Shown here in pieces: positions 43,434 through 51,455 of a DNA stretch of 64,000 bases. Made by a program: the position numbers and the translations under genes. The stretch is from an uncultured Alphaproteobacteria bacterium (GTDB lineage: Bacteria; Pseudomonadota; Alphaproteobacteria; RF32; CAG-239). The stretch spans positions 62,001-126,000 of the forward strand of contig CASFQO010000011.1 of assembly GCA_949297145.1 (NCBI GenBank). Direction: 5' to 3'. A model generated the notes under the pieces. That model saw nothing but the letters and a program-made list of their open reading frames with translations, was not told where the DNA came from and did no database searches. Position 1 is the stretch's first letter. Every line of letters begins with the position of its first letter.

Positions 43434-44969
43434 ATGAAAACATATACCCTAGACCAATTAATTAATTTGGATTCTGGCGGAATAGACATCGTACAAAAAA
43501 ATAACGACGACGATGCCCAAAATTTTTTGGAAGAAAAAAAGGAAGAACTTTCATTTTTAAGTCCCCGAGAGTATGAGCAACTCAAAGAATACTATACAGA
43601 CACGATGGAAAAATATCGCCTGATATATGAGGCCATCGTTTCAGGTTTTTCCACTTCGAACAACCCTGGTTTTCCGGAATATATTTATAACATCAATCTC
43701 AAAGACGGTAGCATAGAAAGAGACAAAAACGGCCGTTTAATTAGCTATTCAACAGAAGTTTTAGCGCCCTGCTCAACTTCAATGCTGCACTACATCAACC
43801 ATGAATGTAATGATGTCTTTGTTATCATCCCGCCGATTAAAAGCGAGCAGCGTACTGCTGAAAAGATGATTTCGGAGTGTCTTCGCGAATATGATGCGGA
43901 AAAAGAAAACAATCTGAATAAATTTACAACAGACCCAACTTTTAATCCGGAAGATGAGCCGGAATTGCCTTTCCCAACAACAAATGATAAAAAGCAAACT
44001 TCATCTTGCCAAACAGCCTTGCGGCTCAACGATTTATTTGATGAAGAAAAGACCTCCGACGCTCTCATCAACATCGCTAAGAAAGATATTATTCCGCACG
44101 ATATTTACCGCTTATCCATCACCTCCAAATACCCAAATGATTTGGAAGAGCTGATAAAAGAATTGGAAGCCAAATTTCCACCGTACATTTCTTTTGAAAA
44201 AGGCGAGCGAAACCTTTATAAAAAGAATTTGAGTGAAAATACGCGTAACTATTTTGATATCAAAAAGACCGCTCGAATTACCATTCCCGAAACCGGAAAA
44301 ACATTTTTCATTGAATTTCAATTCAAACAAACATTAATGTTTTTCGCCCACCTTCGTTCGCACGCTGCATATGAAGAGTATCGGATATTAGAAGCCAAAT
44401 ATCAGGCCTTAAAAGATGCAGAACAAAAAAATAAAAACAAGAACGTCACCACACGCCAAAAATTACAGCAACTCAAAAAACAGCGTGATGAAAAAAAAGA
44501 ATTATGTTTACAAATCCACCGCAACGCCGTCCATCAAAGCAATTTATACTTGATGCATAAAATTCAGTGGCTGGATGACAATGCCAGAGGCCTTCATCGC
44601 GTGCCGGACTATACGGATGACAAATACAAACATTCGGTAGATACCATTAAGAAGAACTATATCGTAGAAAGCTATGAACCTTTTGACGGAGCCACCGCTT
44701 TTACAACAACGCCGGATGAATATCTGAATAAATCTTTTTATTTAAAGATGATAGGCATTCTTCCGGAAAGTTTTGATGAACTAGGCAAAAATGCAAAAGA
44801 CCATGTCATGAAAGCATGGAACACCTTAACACCGGCCGATTTAAAAGATTTTACGCGTATTAGCAAAACAGCCGTCAAATACCAAGACGTCATCAAAGAC
44901 ATTCAAAAAAAGCGCAAGATGATGGATTCCGTGACACTCTTAAACACTTTTGCCCAAAACGAACGATAA
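43434..44969 (+). CDS. Orphan with possible RelA/SpoT-like nucleotidyltransferase fold, 511 residues
   Basis: Function unknown. Charged, mostly helical, no signal peptide. One stretch stands out: residues about 221-325 read HDIYRLSITSKYPNDLEELI, then NYFDIKKTARITIPETGKTF, FIEFQFKQTLMFFAHLRSHA and YEEYRILEA. This order (Asp-x-x-Arg strand, Tyr-x-Asp-Ile strand, E-x-Q strand, then helix with His and YEEYR) follows the nucleotide-binding fold of RelA/SpoT synthetase-like domains in their small and effector versions. I have not been able to check it by alignment. The N-terminal 200 residues and the Lys-rich coiled coil at about 335-370 have no counterpart that I know. A canonical Ser/Lys-rich G-loop is not visible, so activity is uncertain. 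Confidence 0.75.
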   Translation: MKTYTLDQLINLDSGGIDIVQKNNDDDAQNFLEEKKEELSFLSPREYEQLKEYYTDTMEKYRLIYEAIVSGFSTSNNPGFPEYIYNINLKDGSIERDKNGRLISYSTEVLAPCSTSMLHYINHECNDVFVIIPPIKSEQRTAEKMISECLREYDAEKENNLNKFTTDPTFNPEDEPELPFPTTNDKKQTSSCQTALRLNDLFDEEKTSDALINIAKKDIIPHDIYRLSITSKYPNDLEELIKELEAKFPPYISFEKGERNLYKKNLSENTRNYFDIKKTARITIPETGKTFFIEFQFKQTLMFFAHLRSHAAYEEYRILEAKYQALKDAEQKNKNKNVTTRQKLQQLKKQRDEKKELCLQIHRNAVHQSNLYLMHKIQWLDDNARGLHRVPDYTDDKYKHSVDTIKKNYIVESYEPFDGATAFTTTPDEYLNKSFYLKMIGILPESFDELGKNAKDHVMKAWNTLTPADLKDFTRISKTAVKYQDVIKDIQKKRKMMDSVTLLNTFAQNER

Positions 44970-45008
44970 CAAGCCATAAAAGTTCCCATAAAATAGTCAT
45001 CTTTTCTA

Positions 45009-45037
45009 TTGACTAAAATCCAAAAAAAACATATCAA
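45009..45037 (+). promoter_or_regulatory. Possible promoter of the 145-residue orphan
   Basis: -35 TTGACT (45009-45014), 17 bp spacer, -10 TATCAA (45032-45037), 44 bp before the start. Confidence 0.4.
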
Positions 45038-45080
45038 AGGAAAGTAATACTTATTTTTATGAACTCTAAAATGAACTATT

Positions 45081-45518
45081 ATGGAACAAAAAAAGACAAC
45101 TGAGCCGCATTTTCCATTAAAAATTTTGGTAAGAACCGCTAAAGAAAACTTCGTGCAAAAAGACGCACCTTCCGCAGAAGACATCAAACTAGGCATATGT
45201 GTTGAACAAAATGCCTGGTTGCTGGTCAAAATTCCAACAGATCGTTGCTCGCCGGAAAGTTTCTTAAAAACCGTTGCCAATCTGACAGGATTACCGGTTC
45301 ACTATCCGAAAGCAGAAGATTTTGCTAAATTAAAAGAAGTTTTTCCCATGGTAACAGAAATCTGTGCAACCCTAAAAAAGGATGAGCGAACAAACCGTGG
45401 ATTAAGCTATTCTCACATAGACAATTTTAATGAAGAAGAAGAGCGAGTTTTGCAAAATTTTCTAACCAATCATCGACCGAGTTATATTCGTCTTGTGATT
45501 AACTTAGATGAGCTATAA
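45081..45518 (+). CDS. Orphan, 145 residues
   Basis: A soluble acidic protein, with EQKKTTEPHFPLKILVRTAK at the N-terminus and closing SYIRLVINLDEL. Predicted mixed alpha/beta, with a segment KTVANLTGLPVHYPKAEDFA and a helical EEEERVLQNFLTNH. No family recognised. It is 112 bp downstream of the 511-residue orphan on the same strand and has a possible promoter of its own. A terminator follows. Confidence 0.75.
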   Translation: MEQKKTTEPHFPLKILVRTAKENFVQKDAPSAEDIKLGICVEQNAWLLVKIPTDRCSPESFLKTVANLTGLPVHYPKAEDFAKLKEVFPMVTEICATLKKDERTNRGLSYSHIDNFNEEEERVLQNFLTNHRPSYIRLVINLDEL

Positions 45519-45574
45519 ACGGAAAACAAGCCTTAATGCCACCCAAGAAAAAGGGCCGCATTTTATGTAAAAAC

Positions 45575-45610
45575 AAAGGAGCCTCTATAAAAAGAAGCTC
45601 CTTTTATTTT
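45575..45610 (+). terminator. Intrinsic terminator after the 145-residue orphan
   Basis: Stem AAAGGAGC (45575-45582) / GCTCCTTT (45597-45604) followed by TATTTT. Confidence 0.8.
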
Positions 45611-45690
45611 AGCAAACGACATTTTTCAACCGTAAAATTTTTCATAAAAAAGATTGAAAAAAATGATTTTTTTTGTAAAATAACTTCATT

Positions 45691-46005
45691 ATGAGAAAGT
45701 TTATTGCCATATTGATGATAATCACGTTTACGACATCCATTTTTGATATCTTGGACGCCAATGAACTGTGCTTTGATAACGGCAAACAAATTTTCTCCAC
45801 CGACAATCCAAACGCCGATAACGAATATGACGGCTTGAACGATAACGGCTTCCAATATACCACTGTAGAAAATTTCTTTTTACCCTATTTTCCGCAAGTC
45901 TACAAAGAAAAGCGTGTTTTGCAGCATAAGATTTCAGCTCTAAACACGACCTTATTTTTTTATAACTACATCCCCGCAAATAACGAACAACCTCCGAGAG
46001 TTTAG
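45691..46005 (+). CDS. Small exported orphan, 104 residues
   Basis: Short basic n-region (MRK) and hydrophobic core (FIAILMIITFTTSIF) form a signal peptide, probably cleaved near residue 23 (DANEL). The mature part is acidic and Asn-rich (FSTDNPNADNEYDGLNDNGF), then FFLPYFPQVYKEKRVL. No family known. No clear ribosome-binding site precedes the ATG, which lowers confidence. Confidence 0.6.
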   Translation: MRKFIAILMIITFTTSIFDILDANELCFDNGKQIFSTDNPNADNEYDGLNDNGFQYTTVENFFLPYFPQVYKEKRVLQHKISALNTTLFFYNYIPANNEQPPRV

Positions 46006-46070
46006 TCTTATTTTTCCCATAAATATCGGGATACAAATTTTTGGTAAAGACTAAACAAACGAGGACGACC

Positions 46071-46592
46071 ATGCAACAAGAATTGCATCTTTTTATCATA
46101 TGGAGCAAAGGACTCTATTTGCAAGAACCTATTATTGATGATATAAAAAAGCACTTTGAAATCAAACAAATATTTAACTGCAACTGGGAAAAGCAAAGTT
46201 TTGCCTCACACTTATCGCGTTTTTACGGCAAAAAGCTCTTCCAGTGTTATAAAAAAGAAAAACGCTGCGGCAACGACAACTTTTTAGCCATTGTTGTGAT
46301 AGACAAACACCCTCACTACAAAGATGGGTTAAACACCAACACGGCAGAGCTAAAATATAAATACAGAAGCTGGTATGGAGGTGGATTTTTAATACACGCC
46401 AGCGATACGGCAGAAGAAGGCGCAGAGAATCTCAAAACCTTAACAGGTTTAAGCGTACCGGAATTTTTGGCGCGTTATCCCAAAGATTGGGATGGAAACC
46501 ATATTTCTCAATTAGAAGAAAAGCCGCTTGCCTTAGCACCAAAAGAAAATTTTTATCTCAAATTGCTCCATAGCTTCAGTATCTTTTTTTAA
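46071..46592 (+). CDS. Orphan family found with surface-polysaccharide genes, 173 residues
   Basis: I start at ATG 46071, six bases after GAGG, instead of a TTG 30 bp upstream. The protein runs LHLFIIWSKGLYLQEPIIDD, IKKHFEIKQIFNCNWEKQSF, LSRFYGKKLFQCYKKEKRCG, FLAIVVIDKHPHYKDG, YRSWYGGGFLIHASDTAEEG and LKTLTGLSVPEF. This layout (a WS/W segment, LSRFYG, K-x-CG, a hydrophobic strand, then GGG-x-x-IHA) is one I recall from small proteins encoded in capsule and teichoic-acid loci of Gram-positive bacteria, where their role is unknown. The recall is unverified. No such locus is in the window. Confidence 0.7.
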   Translation: MQQELHLFIIWSKGLYLQEPIIDDIKKHFEIKQIFNCNWEKQSFASHLSRFYGKKLFQCYKKEKRCGNDNFLAIVVIDKHPHYKDGLNTNTAELKYKYRSWYGGGFLIHASDTAEEGAENLKTLTGLSVPEFLARYPKDWDGNHISQLEEKPLALAPKENFYLKLLHSFSIFF

Positions 46593-46652
46593 TAGACTTT
46601 TATAAAACCGACTTTTATACTTACTAAAAGAAAACGATAAAAGGATACACCG

Positions 46653-47288
46653 ATGAATAACTTGCCCGATACCCAAGTACCCACCATACAATATGCCATC
46701 TTTGATGTCGGACAAGTTATTTATCCATTTTCACTAAATCCCCTAAAAGAACTGTTGGAAAAGCTAACCACTTCTCCATCTTTATATGAAAACAACGCCA
46801 ACCCGCTACATTACAATTATAACCCCTATATGAAAGGGGAAATGAACAAAGAAGAATTTGCAAAAGACCTCTGCACCTTTTGCCATGTTCCATACACCAA
46901 GCCTCTTGCTAAAGACATTCAAAAAGCCTTGCATGAAGGATGCGGCCCCCGATACGAAGAAACAACAAACGCCATAAAGTACCTAAAACAAAGAGGCCTT
47001 ACCATTTGCATCCTCTCTAATGCTTTACCAACCCTCAAAGATACCGTCTCCGGAATAACCACTCCGCAATACATTTTTGCCTCTTATCAGCTGGGTTTAT
47101 TAAAGCCGGATACGCACATTTACGAACGCGTCAGAAGCGCTCTGGATGTACCATATAGCCACCTTCTGTTCATAGATGATAAAGCAAAAAACATAGAAGC
47201 CGCCCAAAAACTCGGTATACACGGGATTATCTATAATCGCAACACCATTTTAGATGACATAAAATCAGCCCTGTCGGCGGAAGAGTAA
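46653..47288 (+). CDS. HAD-superfamily hydrolase
   Basis: 211 residues. Motif I is YAIFDVGQVIYPF (nucleophile D18, with Gly at +2 instead of the general-acid Asp, as in YihX-type phosphatases); motif II ILSNALP; motif III K-P-D in LLKPDTHIYERVR; motif IV FIDDKAKNIEAAQKLGIHGI. An alpha-helical cap occupies residues about 30-100. Such proteins dephosphorylate small molecules such as sugar phosphates or nucleotides. The substrate cannot be told. Overlaps the convergent MFS gene by 24 bp at the 3' end. Confidence 0.9.
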   Translation: MNNLPDTQVPTIQYAIFDVGQVIYPFSLNPLKELLEKLTTSPSLYENNANPLHYNYNPYMKGEMNKEEFAKDLCTFCHVPYTKPLAKDIQKALHEGCGPRYEETTNAIKYLKQRGLTICILSNALPTLKDTVSGITTPQYIFASYQLGLLKPDTHIYERVRSALDVPYSHLLFIDDKAKNIEAAQKLGIHGIIYNRNTILDDIKSALSAEE

Positions 47289-48476
47289 TCGCCACATAAT
47301 AAACACACAGAGCAAACAAGCCACCCCATTGATAGCAAAAATCCGCCCCACGCCATAAAGATTAGCAAACTGACTAAAAAAGATAATTCCGAGCGGAAGT
47401 GCAGCCGCAGTCACAAACTGCAAAAAGCCAAAAATCCGCCCCTGAAACGGCACCATTACTTTTTCTTGAATAAGTGTCGTAACCGGAGTGTTATAACAAG
47501 GCACCGTAACTCCGGCCATCAGATTAATCCAAAGATATAAGACAAAGGTATCGGCACGCCCCAGCCCAATCATAAACAAGCCATAAAGCGCAGCCGCCGC
47601 CAACATAATCTGCAACTTGTATTTTGTTTTGTTTAACCCTATCACGACAACACCGCCAATCACCATTCCCAAACTATAAACAGCTTCGGCATAACTCAAC
47701 AAATCAATATCTTTTCCGAAAGTCTGACTAACAAGCAACGGATTCAAAAATGCCGACGGACTAATTAAAAACAAAATCACAAATTGAAAAAAGAGTACTC
47801 TGAAAATCAAACTATTTTCTCTTAAATAAAGCCATCCCTGCCGAACCGATAAATATGTATTTTTCAACCACTGTCCGGTACTCAAAGCCATTTTATCATC
47901 CGGCTTAAACGGCGCCACTTTAAGCCACATCAGCAGAGAAACTCCCACAATCGCCGTTATAATATCTGAAAAGAGCAACGCCGTAAACGGCAAATAATTT
48001 AAGAGCACGCCTCCCAACAATGGTGCAATTAACATCATCCCGGAATTAAGCGCACTGTTAATACCGTTTATTCGCATCAAATTTTCTTTACCAACAATCT
48101 GCGGAATAAGCGCATTAACAGCCGGCATCTGCACCCCGGTTGCCAACGCCCGCACCACCAAAACCAGAAAAATAACCGCCATTGTCTCTTTATGAAAATA
48201 AAACAAAACCGCCAATCCGGTTGTCACTAGCGCCGTTAAGACATCCGCGGCAATAATCACCTTTTTGCGATTATATTTATCAATCCACACCCCAGCAAAC
48301 ATAGAAACAGCCAGTTGCGGCAAAAAGCCGGAAATAGCCGATACCGCTAACATAGTTGCCGATTCGGTCACAATAGTCACATACCATACAATGGCAAACT
48401 GTACCACCAGCGATCCCCAAAGCGAAATCGTTTGCGCGCCCAAAAATAATCCAATAGCCGCCGATGACTTCATCAA
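47265..48476 (-). CDS. MFS exporter, 403 residues
   Basis: Twelve-helix transporter of the macrolide/enterobactin exporter kind (MFS_3): the N-terminus LFLGAQTISLWGSLVVQFAI, the loop 2-3 signature FAGVWIDKYNRKKVIIAADV, then ALATGVQMPAVNALIPQIVG with NLMRINGINSALNSG are family blocks. Substrate unknown. Same strand as the GDYXXLXY and DUF2157 genes further right and about 20 bp after the first of them, so the three may be cotranscribed. Confidence 0.9.
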   Translation of the reverse strand: MMKSSAAIGLFLGAQTISLWGSLVVQFAIVWYVTIVTESATMLAVSAISGFLPQLAVSMFAGVWIDKYNRKKVIIAADVLTALVTTGLAVLFYFHKETMAVIFLVLVVRALATGVQMPAVNALIPQIVGKENLMRINGINSALNSGMMLIAPLLGGVLLNYLPFTALLFSDIITAIVGVSLLMWLKVAPFKPDDKMALSTGQWLKNTYLSVRQGWLYLRENSLIFRVLFFQFVILFLISPSAFLNPLLVSQTFGKDIDLLSYAEAVYSLGMVIGGVVVIGLNKTKYKLQIMLAAAALYGLFMIGLGRADTFVLYLWINLMAGVTVPCYNTPVTTLIQEKVMVPFQGRIFGFLQFVTAAALPLGIIFFSQFANLYGVGRIFAINGVACLLCVFIMWRLLFRRQG

Positions 48477-48496
48477 TAATTGACCTCAAAAAGCTT

Positions 48497-48901
48497 CTAA
48501 TTTTGTTTCTCATCAAGAAAGGTTTTCCCATTAATCAACAATTTCAAAGCCAAGGGGTGTCTTCCTTTTTGATACGCAAAAACAATCTCCGCCTGGTTTT
48601 GAGTATTTTGAATTTCCTTTTCTAAATCTTGTGCCAATTCTTGAGGAACATAAAAAGTATAACTTTGCTCAAACTCTTTTTGCGGACATATTTTATCAGG
48701 AAATTGTGCACAATCGGTCTTGCTCCAATCAATAGAATAGCGGATATAATGCCCCGCCAACAAATCCCGCGGATCATACCCTTGAATGCGGACTTTAACC
48801 TCTACTCCCATCGCAATCTGCATCAAGAAATACCCGCAAATCCCAACAAAAAATATCACCGGCACGAGAGCAGCAACATAGTTTTGTATTTTCTTAAGCA
48901 T
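48497..48901 (-). CDS. GDYXXLXY-domain protein
   Basis: 134 residues: one N-terminal transmembrane helix (ALVPVIFFVGICGYFLMQIA) and a periplasmic domain with the family block RDLLAGHYIRYSIDW, a variant of the GDYxxLxY motif. Cysteines at DCAQFPDKICPQKE may pair. Proteins of this family are regularly encoded next to DUF2157 membrane proteins, as here (start overlaps the DUF2157 stop by 8 bp). Their function is unknown. Confidence 0.85.
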   Translation of the reverse strand: MLKKIQNYVAALVPVIFFVGICGYFLMQIAMGVEVKVRIQGYDPRDLLAGHYIRYSIDWSKTDCAQFPDKICPQKEFEQSYTFYVPQELAQDLEKEIQNTQNQAEIVFAYQKGRHPLALKLLINGKTFLDEKQN

Positions 48902-49844
48902 GATTTTTCTCCTCTAAAACACGGCGTATAAATTTAGGTATAAAGACAAGCGCCGCAATAAGCAGAGCTCCGCTGATAACCAACCCGATACCTGTTTCAA
49001 ACAGCCCGAAACGTTCCCCAAAATTGACATAGAGCATCAGAATGGCCAAGCCCTCTAATTTAAGAAATGAGCGCACGATTTTATGATATTTAACCCGCGC
49101 AAATACACCCGCCAAAATACCGACATATAAAAACGACTTAAAGAGCATAATCAAACCATCACCAGAGTCAAATCCGGCAGTAATGATATAAAAAGCCAAT
49201 AACAAATACAAACAAACCAACGCTTCCCGAAACAACACAACGCCCACCGAAATTTTAGGCTTCCACCAATCAAACACTTTTCCAGCTCCCACAAGAACTG
49301 CAAAGAAAAGCAAAACATAATCAAGTGTTGCAAAAAAGTTCCACCACCTATCACACAAAAAGAGCACCGCCCAAGTTAAAAAAAGCGGCATCCAAAAATA
49401 AGAAACCAACCTTTGTTCTGGCAAAAACAACAAAGAAGCCGTCATCAGCGCCCAAACGCCTAAAGGAGAATAGATTTCTCCGCCGCTGAGCTGAAATATC
49501 TGAATAACAAGGCCAACTGCCGCACCGGAAAAAAGAAACTCACTCAGCGCCCATTTTTCAGCCGTTTTCCATTTATTTTGTCGTCCGTAATATAACACAC
49601 CACCCGCAGACAAAAGCAACAGTACAAACATCCCGATAAGTTTAGCCCACTTTCCGATATCATACCAATTTGCCGCCACAATAGAAATCACGCCCACACC
49701 AAGCGTAAAAATCCCCAATGTCATAAGCGCGCGATAAAGCCAAGTCCGCCCATTGTCACTATCAAAATCCAAAATCTGCAACTTCTGCGTTGGCGTAATA
49801 ATCCCTGCGGCCACCAATCTATCCAGTTGTCTCGGCTTAAACAT
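48894..49844 (-). CDS. DUF2157 membrane protein
   Basis: 316 residues. The soluble N-terminus LDRLVAAGIITPTQKLQILD is the DUF2157 start, followed by eight or nine transmembrane helices (RALMTLGIFTLGVGVISIVA and so on), including IGMFVLLLLSAGGVLYYGRQ and LSGGEIYSPLGVWALMTASL, characteristic of the family. Function unknown. First gene of a leftward group with the GDYXXLXY protein and probably the MFS exporter. Confidence 0.88.
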   Translation of the reverse strand: MFKPRQLDRLVAAGIITPTQKLQILDFDSDNGRTWLYRALMTLGIFTLGVGVISIVAANWYDIGKWAKLIGMFVLLLLSAGGVLYYGRQNKWKTAEKWALSEFLFSGAAVGLVIQIFQLSGGEIYSPLGVWALMTASLLFLPEQRLVSYFWMPLFLTWAVLFLCDRWWNFFATLDYVLLFFAVLVGAGKVFDWWKPKISVGVVLFREALVCLYLLLAFYIITAGFDSGDGLIMLFKSFLYVGILAGVFARVKYHKIVRSFLKLEGLAILMLYVNFGERFGLFETGIGLVISGALLIAALVFIPKFIRRVLEEKNHA

Positions 49845-49943
49845 ATCCTCACCTCTCTAAAACTTTTAAGAATAGGCCAATCCTATCGTAAAAAGATAAA
49901 TAAAGCGTAAAATAAAAATCCACTTCCACACATCCGCCAACAC

Positions 49944-49973
49944 AAAAAAGCGACAGTTTTTAACTGCCGCTTT
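49944..49973 (-). terminator. Intrinsic terminator downstream of the 149-residue orphan
   Basis: Minus-strand stem AAAGCGGCAGTT / AACTGTCGCTTT (one mismatch pair tolerated as G-U) followed by T6. Confidence 0.75.
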
Positions 49974-49995
49974 AAGTTTAGAGAGGTGAAACGAA

Positions 49996-50091
49996 TTATG
50001 CAAATTTCTTCACATACTCGCAACTTTTCAATACATCTTCAATCGTTGCATTTTCTGCAAAGAGTTTAACCAAGACGTCAGCACATACCTT
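49996..50091 (-). pseudogene. Short C-terminal gene remnant
   Basis: On the minus strand a frame reads KVCADVLVKLFAENATIEDV, then LKSCEYVKKFA and a stop at 49996-49998. A TGA closes the frame directly upstream (50092-50094) and no start codon with a ribosome-binding site lies inside it. The composition looks like the end of a real protein: a helix ending in Lys-Lys-Phe-Ala. It lies between the 149-residue orphan and its probable terminator. I cannot name the parent family. A chance frame is possible. Confidence 0.35.
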
Positions 50092-50146
50092 TCACATCAA
50101 AAGAAACAAAATCCCCAATACGACAAAACGTAATTTTTTGCTTTAA

Positions 50147-50596
50147 CTAAAGAAATGGTTCTGATGGCTCATACATACGAGAATCAAAGAAACCATATTC
50201 TTGCCGATCTAGAGAAATGTAATACTCTTTATAAACAAGACATTGCCCTAAACGATTATGAACCGAACAATTAGTTCCTAAAAATTTTTCTTTCAACCAA
50301 ATCTCAGAAACATCTTCCCTCGAAACAGGAATTTGAAGTAATTCCTCAAAAAATTTCGCCGCATCATATTCTGACCAAAAAACTATGTCATAATGTCCCA
50401 TAACAGTATGAGCACAAGGAGGAGATGGTAGCCACGGATCATTAGATTTAGATTTTTTCTCCAAAAATTCATCGACAAGTCGACGAACATTGGCGATTTT
50501 ATCTTCCTCATTTCGAGGAAGTTTCTCTTTAACCTCCATAGCCGCAGACAGCTTATGTCCCAACTGCGCAAAATAAGTAATAATTTTTTTAATCAT
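50147..50596 (-). CDS. Orphan, 149 residues
   Basis: A soluble protein with an N-terminal amphipathic stretch (MIKKIITYFAQLGHKLSAAM) and a mixed body containing HTVMGHYDIVFWSEYDAAKF and a closing EYYISLDRQEYGFFDSRMYE. Four cysteines. No family recognised. It has its own promoter and lies left of the IS200-type element. Confidence 0.75.
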   Translation of the reverse strand: MIKKIITYFAQLGHKLSAAMEVKEKLPRNEEDKIANVRRLVDEFLEKKSKSNDPWLPSPPCAHTVMGHYDIVFWSEYDAAKFFEELLQIPVSREDVSEIWLKEKFLGTNCSVHNRLGQCLVYKEYYISLDRQEYGFFDSRMYEPSEPFL

Positions 50597-50624
50597 AATA
50601 TCATAAGTTTTAAATTACGGCATC

Positions 50625-50652
50625 TTTATACCATTTTTTCACTTTTTGTCAA
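50625..50652 (-). promoter_or_regulatory. Promoter of the 149-residue orphan
   Basis: Minus strand: consensus -35 TTGACA (50647-50652), 16 bp spacer, -10 TATAAA (50625-50630). Confidence 0.65.
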
Positions 50653-50818
50653 CTTTCAATTTTTCAACCGCTAAGACCTTTCCTTAAACACCGAAATTTC
50701 GCCGTAAAACAAACTATTATTTCGTTCAGTAAAAGATGAAATATTTTTTAATAATCTCCAATCACTAACATTCCATTTTTTGCTTTAACGACACCCAATT
50801 AAACCAAGCACAAAAAAG

Positions 50819-51274
50819 CTACCCACCCGTAAACGGGTCATTCAAATCCATTGTCAGTTGTTCTGCTAACTGATCTTGCTTAAGTTGCTCTTTAATATAT
50901 TCCTTAATTTTTTCTGTGTTTTTACCAGTTGTATCAACATAATATCCTTTACACCAAAATTCTCGGTTGCGATATTGATACTTTATATTACTCCATCTCT
51001 CATATATCATTAAACTACTCTTTCCTTTGAGAAATCCCATAAATCCTGATATACTGATTTTCGGTGGTATCTTCACTAAAATATGGATATGGTCTGGACA
51101 TGCCTTTCCTTCAAGAATTTCCACTTCTTTCCATCTACATAATTCTTTAAGTATTTTAACTATTTCTAGTCTTTTACTTCCGTAAAAGACTTTTCTCCTA
51201 TACTTTGGCGCAAATACTATATGATATTTGCAATTCCACGTTGTATGTGCTAATCTTTCTATGTCAGTTTTCAT
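50819..51274 (-). CDS. tnpA: IS200 family transposase TnpA
   Basis: A Y1 HUH transposase of 151 residues that moves single-stranded DNA. It has the start AHTTWNCKYHIVFAPKYRRK, the HUH pair at H62 and H64 (PDHIHILVK), the FWCKGYYVDTTGKN block near 106-119, and the likely catalytic tyrosine Y126 in the C-terminal EYIKEQ helix. Length and motifs are complete, so it is probably active. Its ribosome-binding site GGAGG is buried in a long hairpin (see 51282-51337). IS200 insertion in this genome suggests mobile DNA, at one copy in this window. Confidence 0.95.
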   Translation of the reverse strand: MKTDIERLAHTTWNCKYHIVFAPKYRRKVFYGSKRLEIVKILKELCRWKEVEILEGKACPDHIHILVKIPPKISISGFMGFLKGKSSLMIYERWSNIKYQYRNREFWCKGYYVDTTGKNTEKIKEYIKEQLKQDQLAEQLTMDLNDPFTGG

Positions 51275-51281
51275 TACTGTC

Positions 51282-51337
51282 CTCCAAATAGGTTGTTTTG
51301 CGTTCTGGCAGACTGCAAAACTCTAACCTATTTGGAG
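51282..51337 (-). promoter_or_regulatory. Hairpin that sequesters the tnpA ribosome-binding site
   Basis: CTCCAAATAGGTT (51282-51294) and AACCTATTTGGAG (51325-51337) are perfect 13-bp inverted repeats, continued by GTTTTGC / GCAAAAC (51295-51301, 51315-51321). In the tnpA transcript this holds the GGAGG in a stem. It is the known IS200 control in which a 5' stem-loop limits transposase translation. Confidence 0.8.
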
Positions 51338-51404
51338 CGTTTTGTCATCCTCACCGCTATAAGCTTTACTGAACCACGCGTCTAACGCGTGGTTTTCAGA
51401 ATAC

Positions 51405-51433
51405 AAAAAAGAGCCGGAAGTTATCCGGCTCTC
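51405..51433 (-). terminator. Intrinsic terminator of the rpoA operon
   Basis: Minus-strand stem GAGCCGGA / TCCGGCTC (51424-51431 and 51411-51418) followed by T6, 23 bp after the rpoA stop. Confidence 0.85.
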
Positions 51434-51455
51434 TCACACAATATTTTAGATTCTC

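Larger units (their letters stand above)
50811..51395 (-). mobile_element. IS200-type insertion sequence
   Basis: The element contains one tnpA and hairpins at both ends. At the right end the hairpin ACCCG-TAAA-CGGGT (50825-50838) overlaps the tnpA stop and is followed by a T run on the minus strand. At the left end the hairpin CCACGCGT-CTA-ACGCGTGG (51374-51392) lies upstream. There is no tnpB, so it is of the IS200 rather than the IS605 design. Ends are estimated from the hairpins; cleavage sites cannot be set. It sits between the rpoA terminator and the 149-residue orphan and disrupts no gene. Confidence 0.75.
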
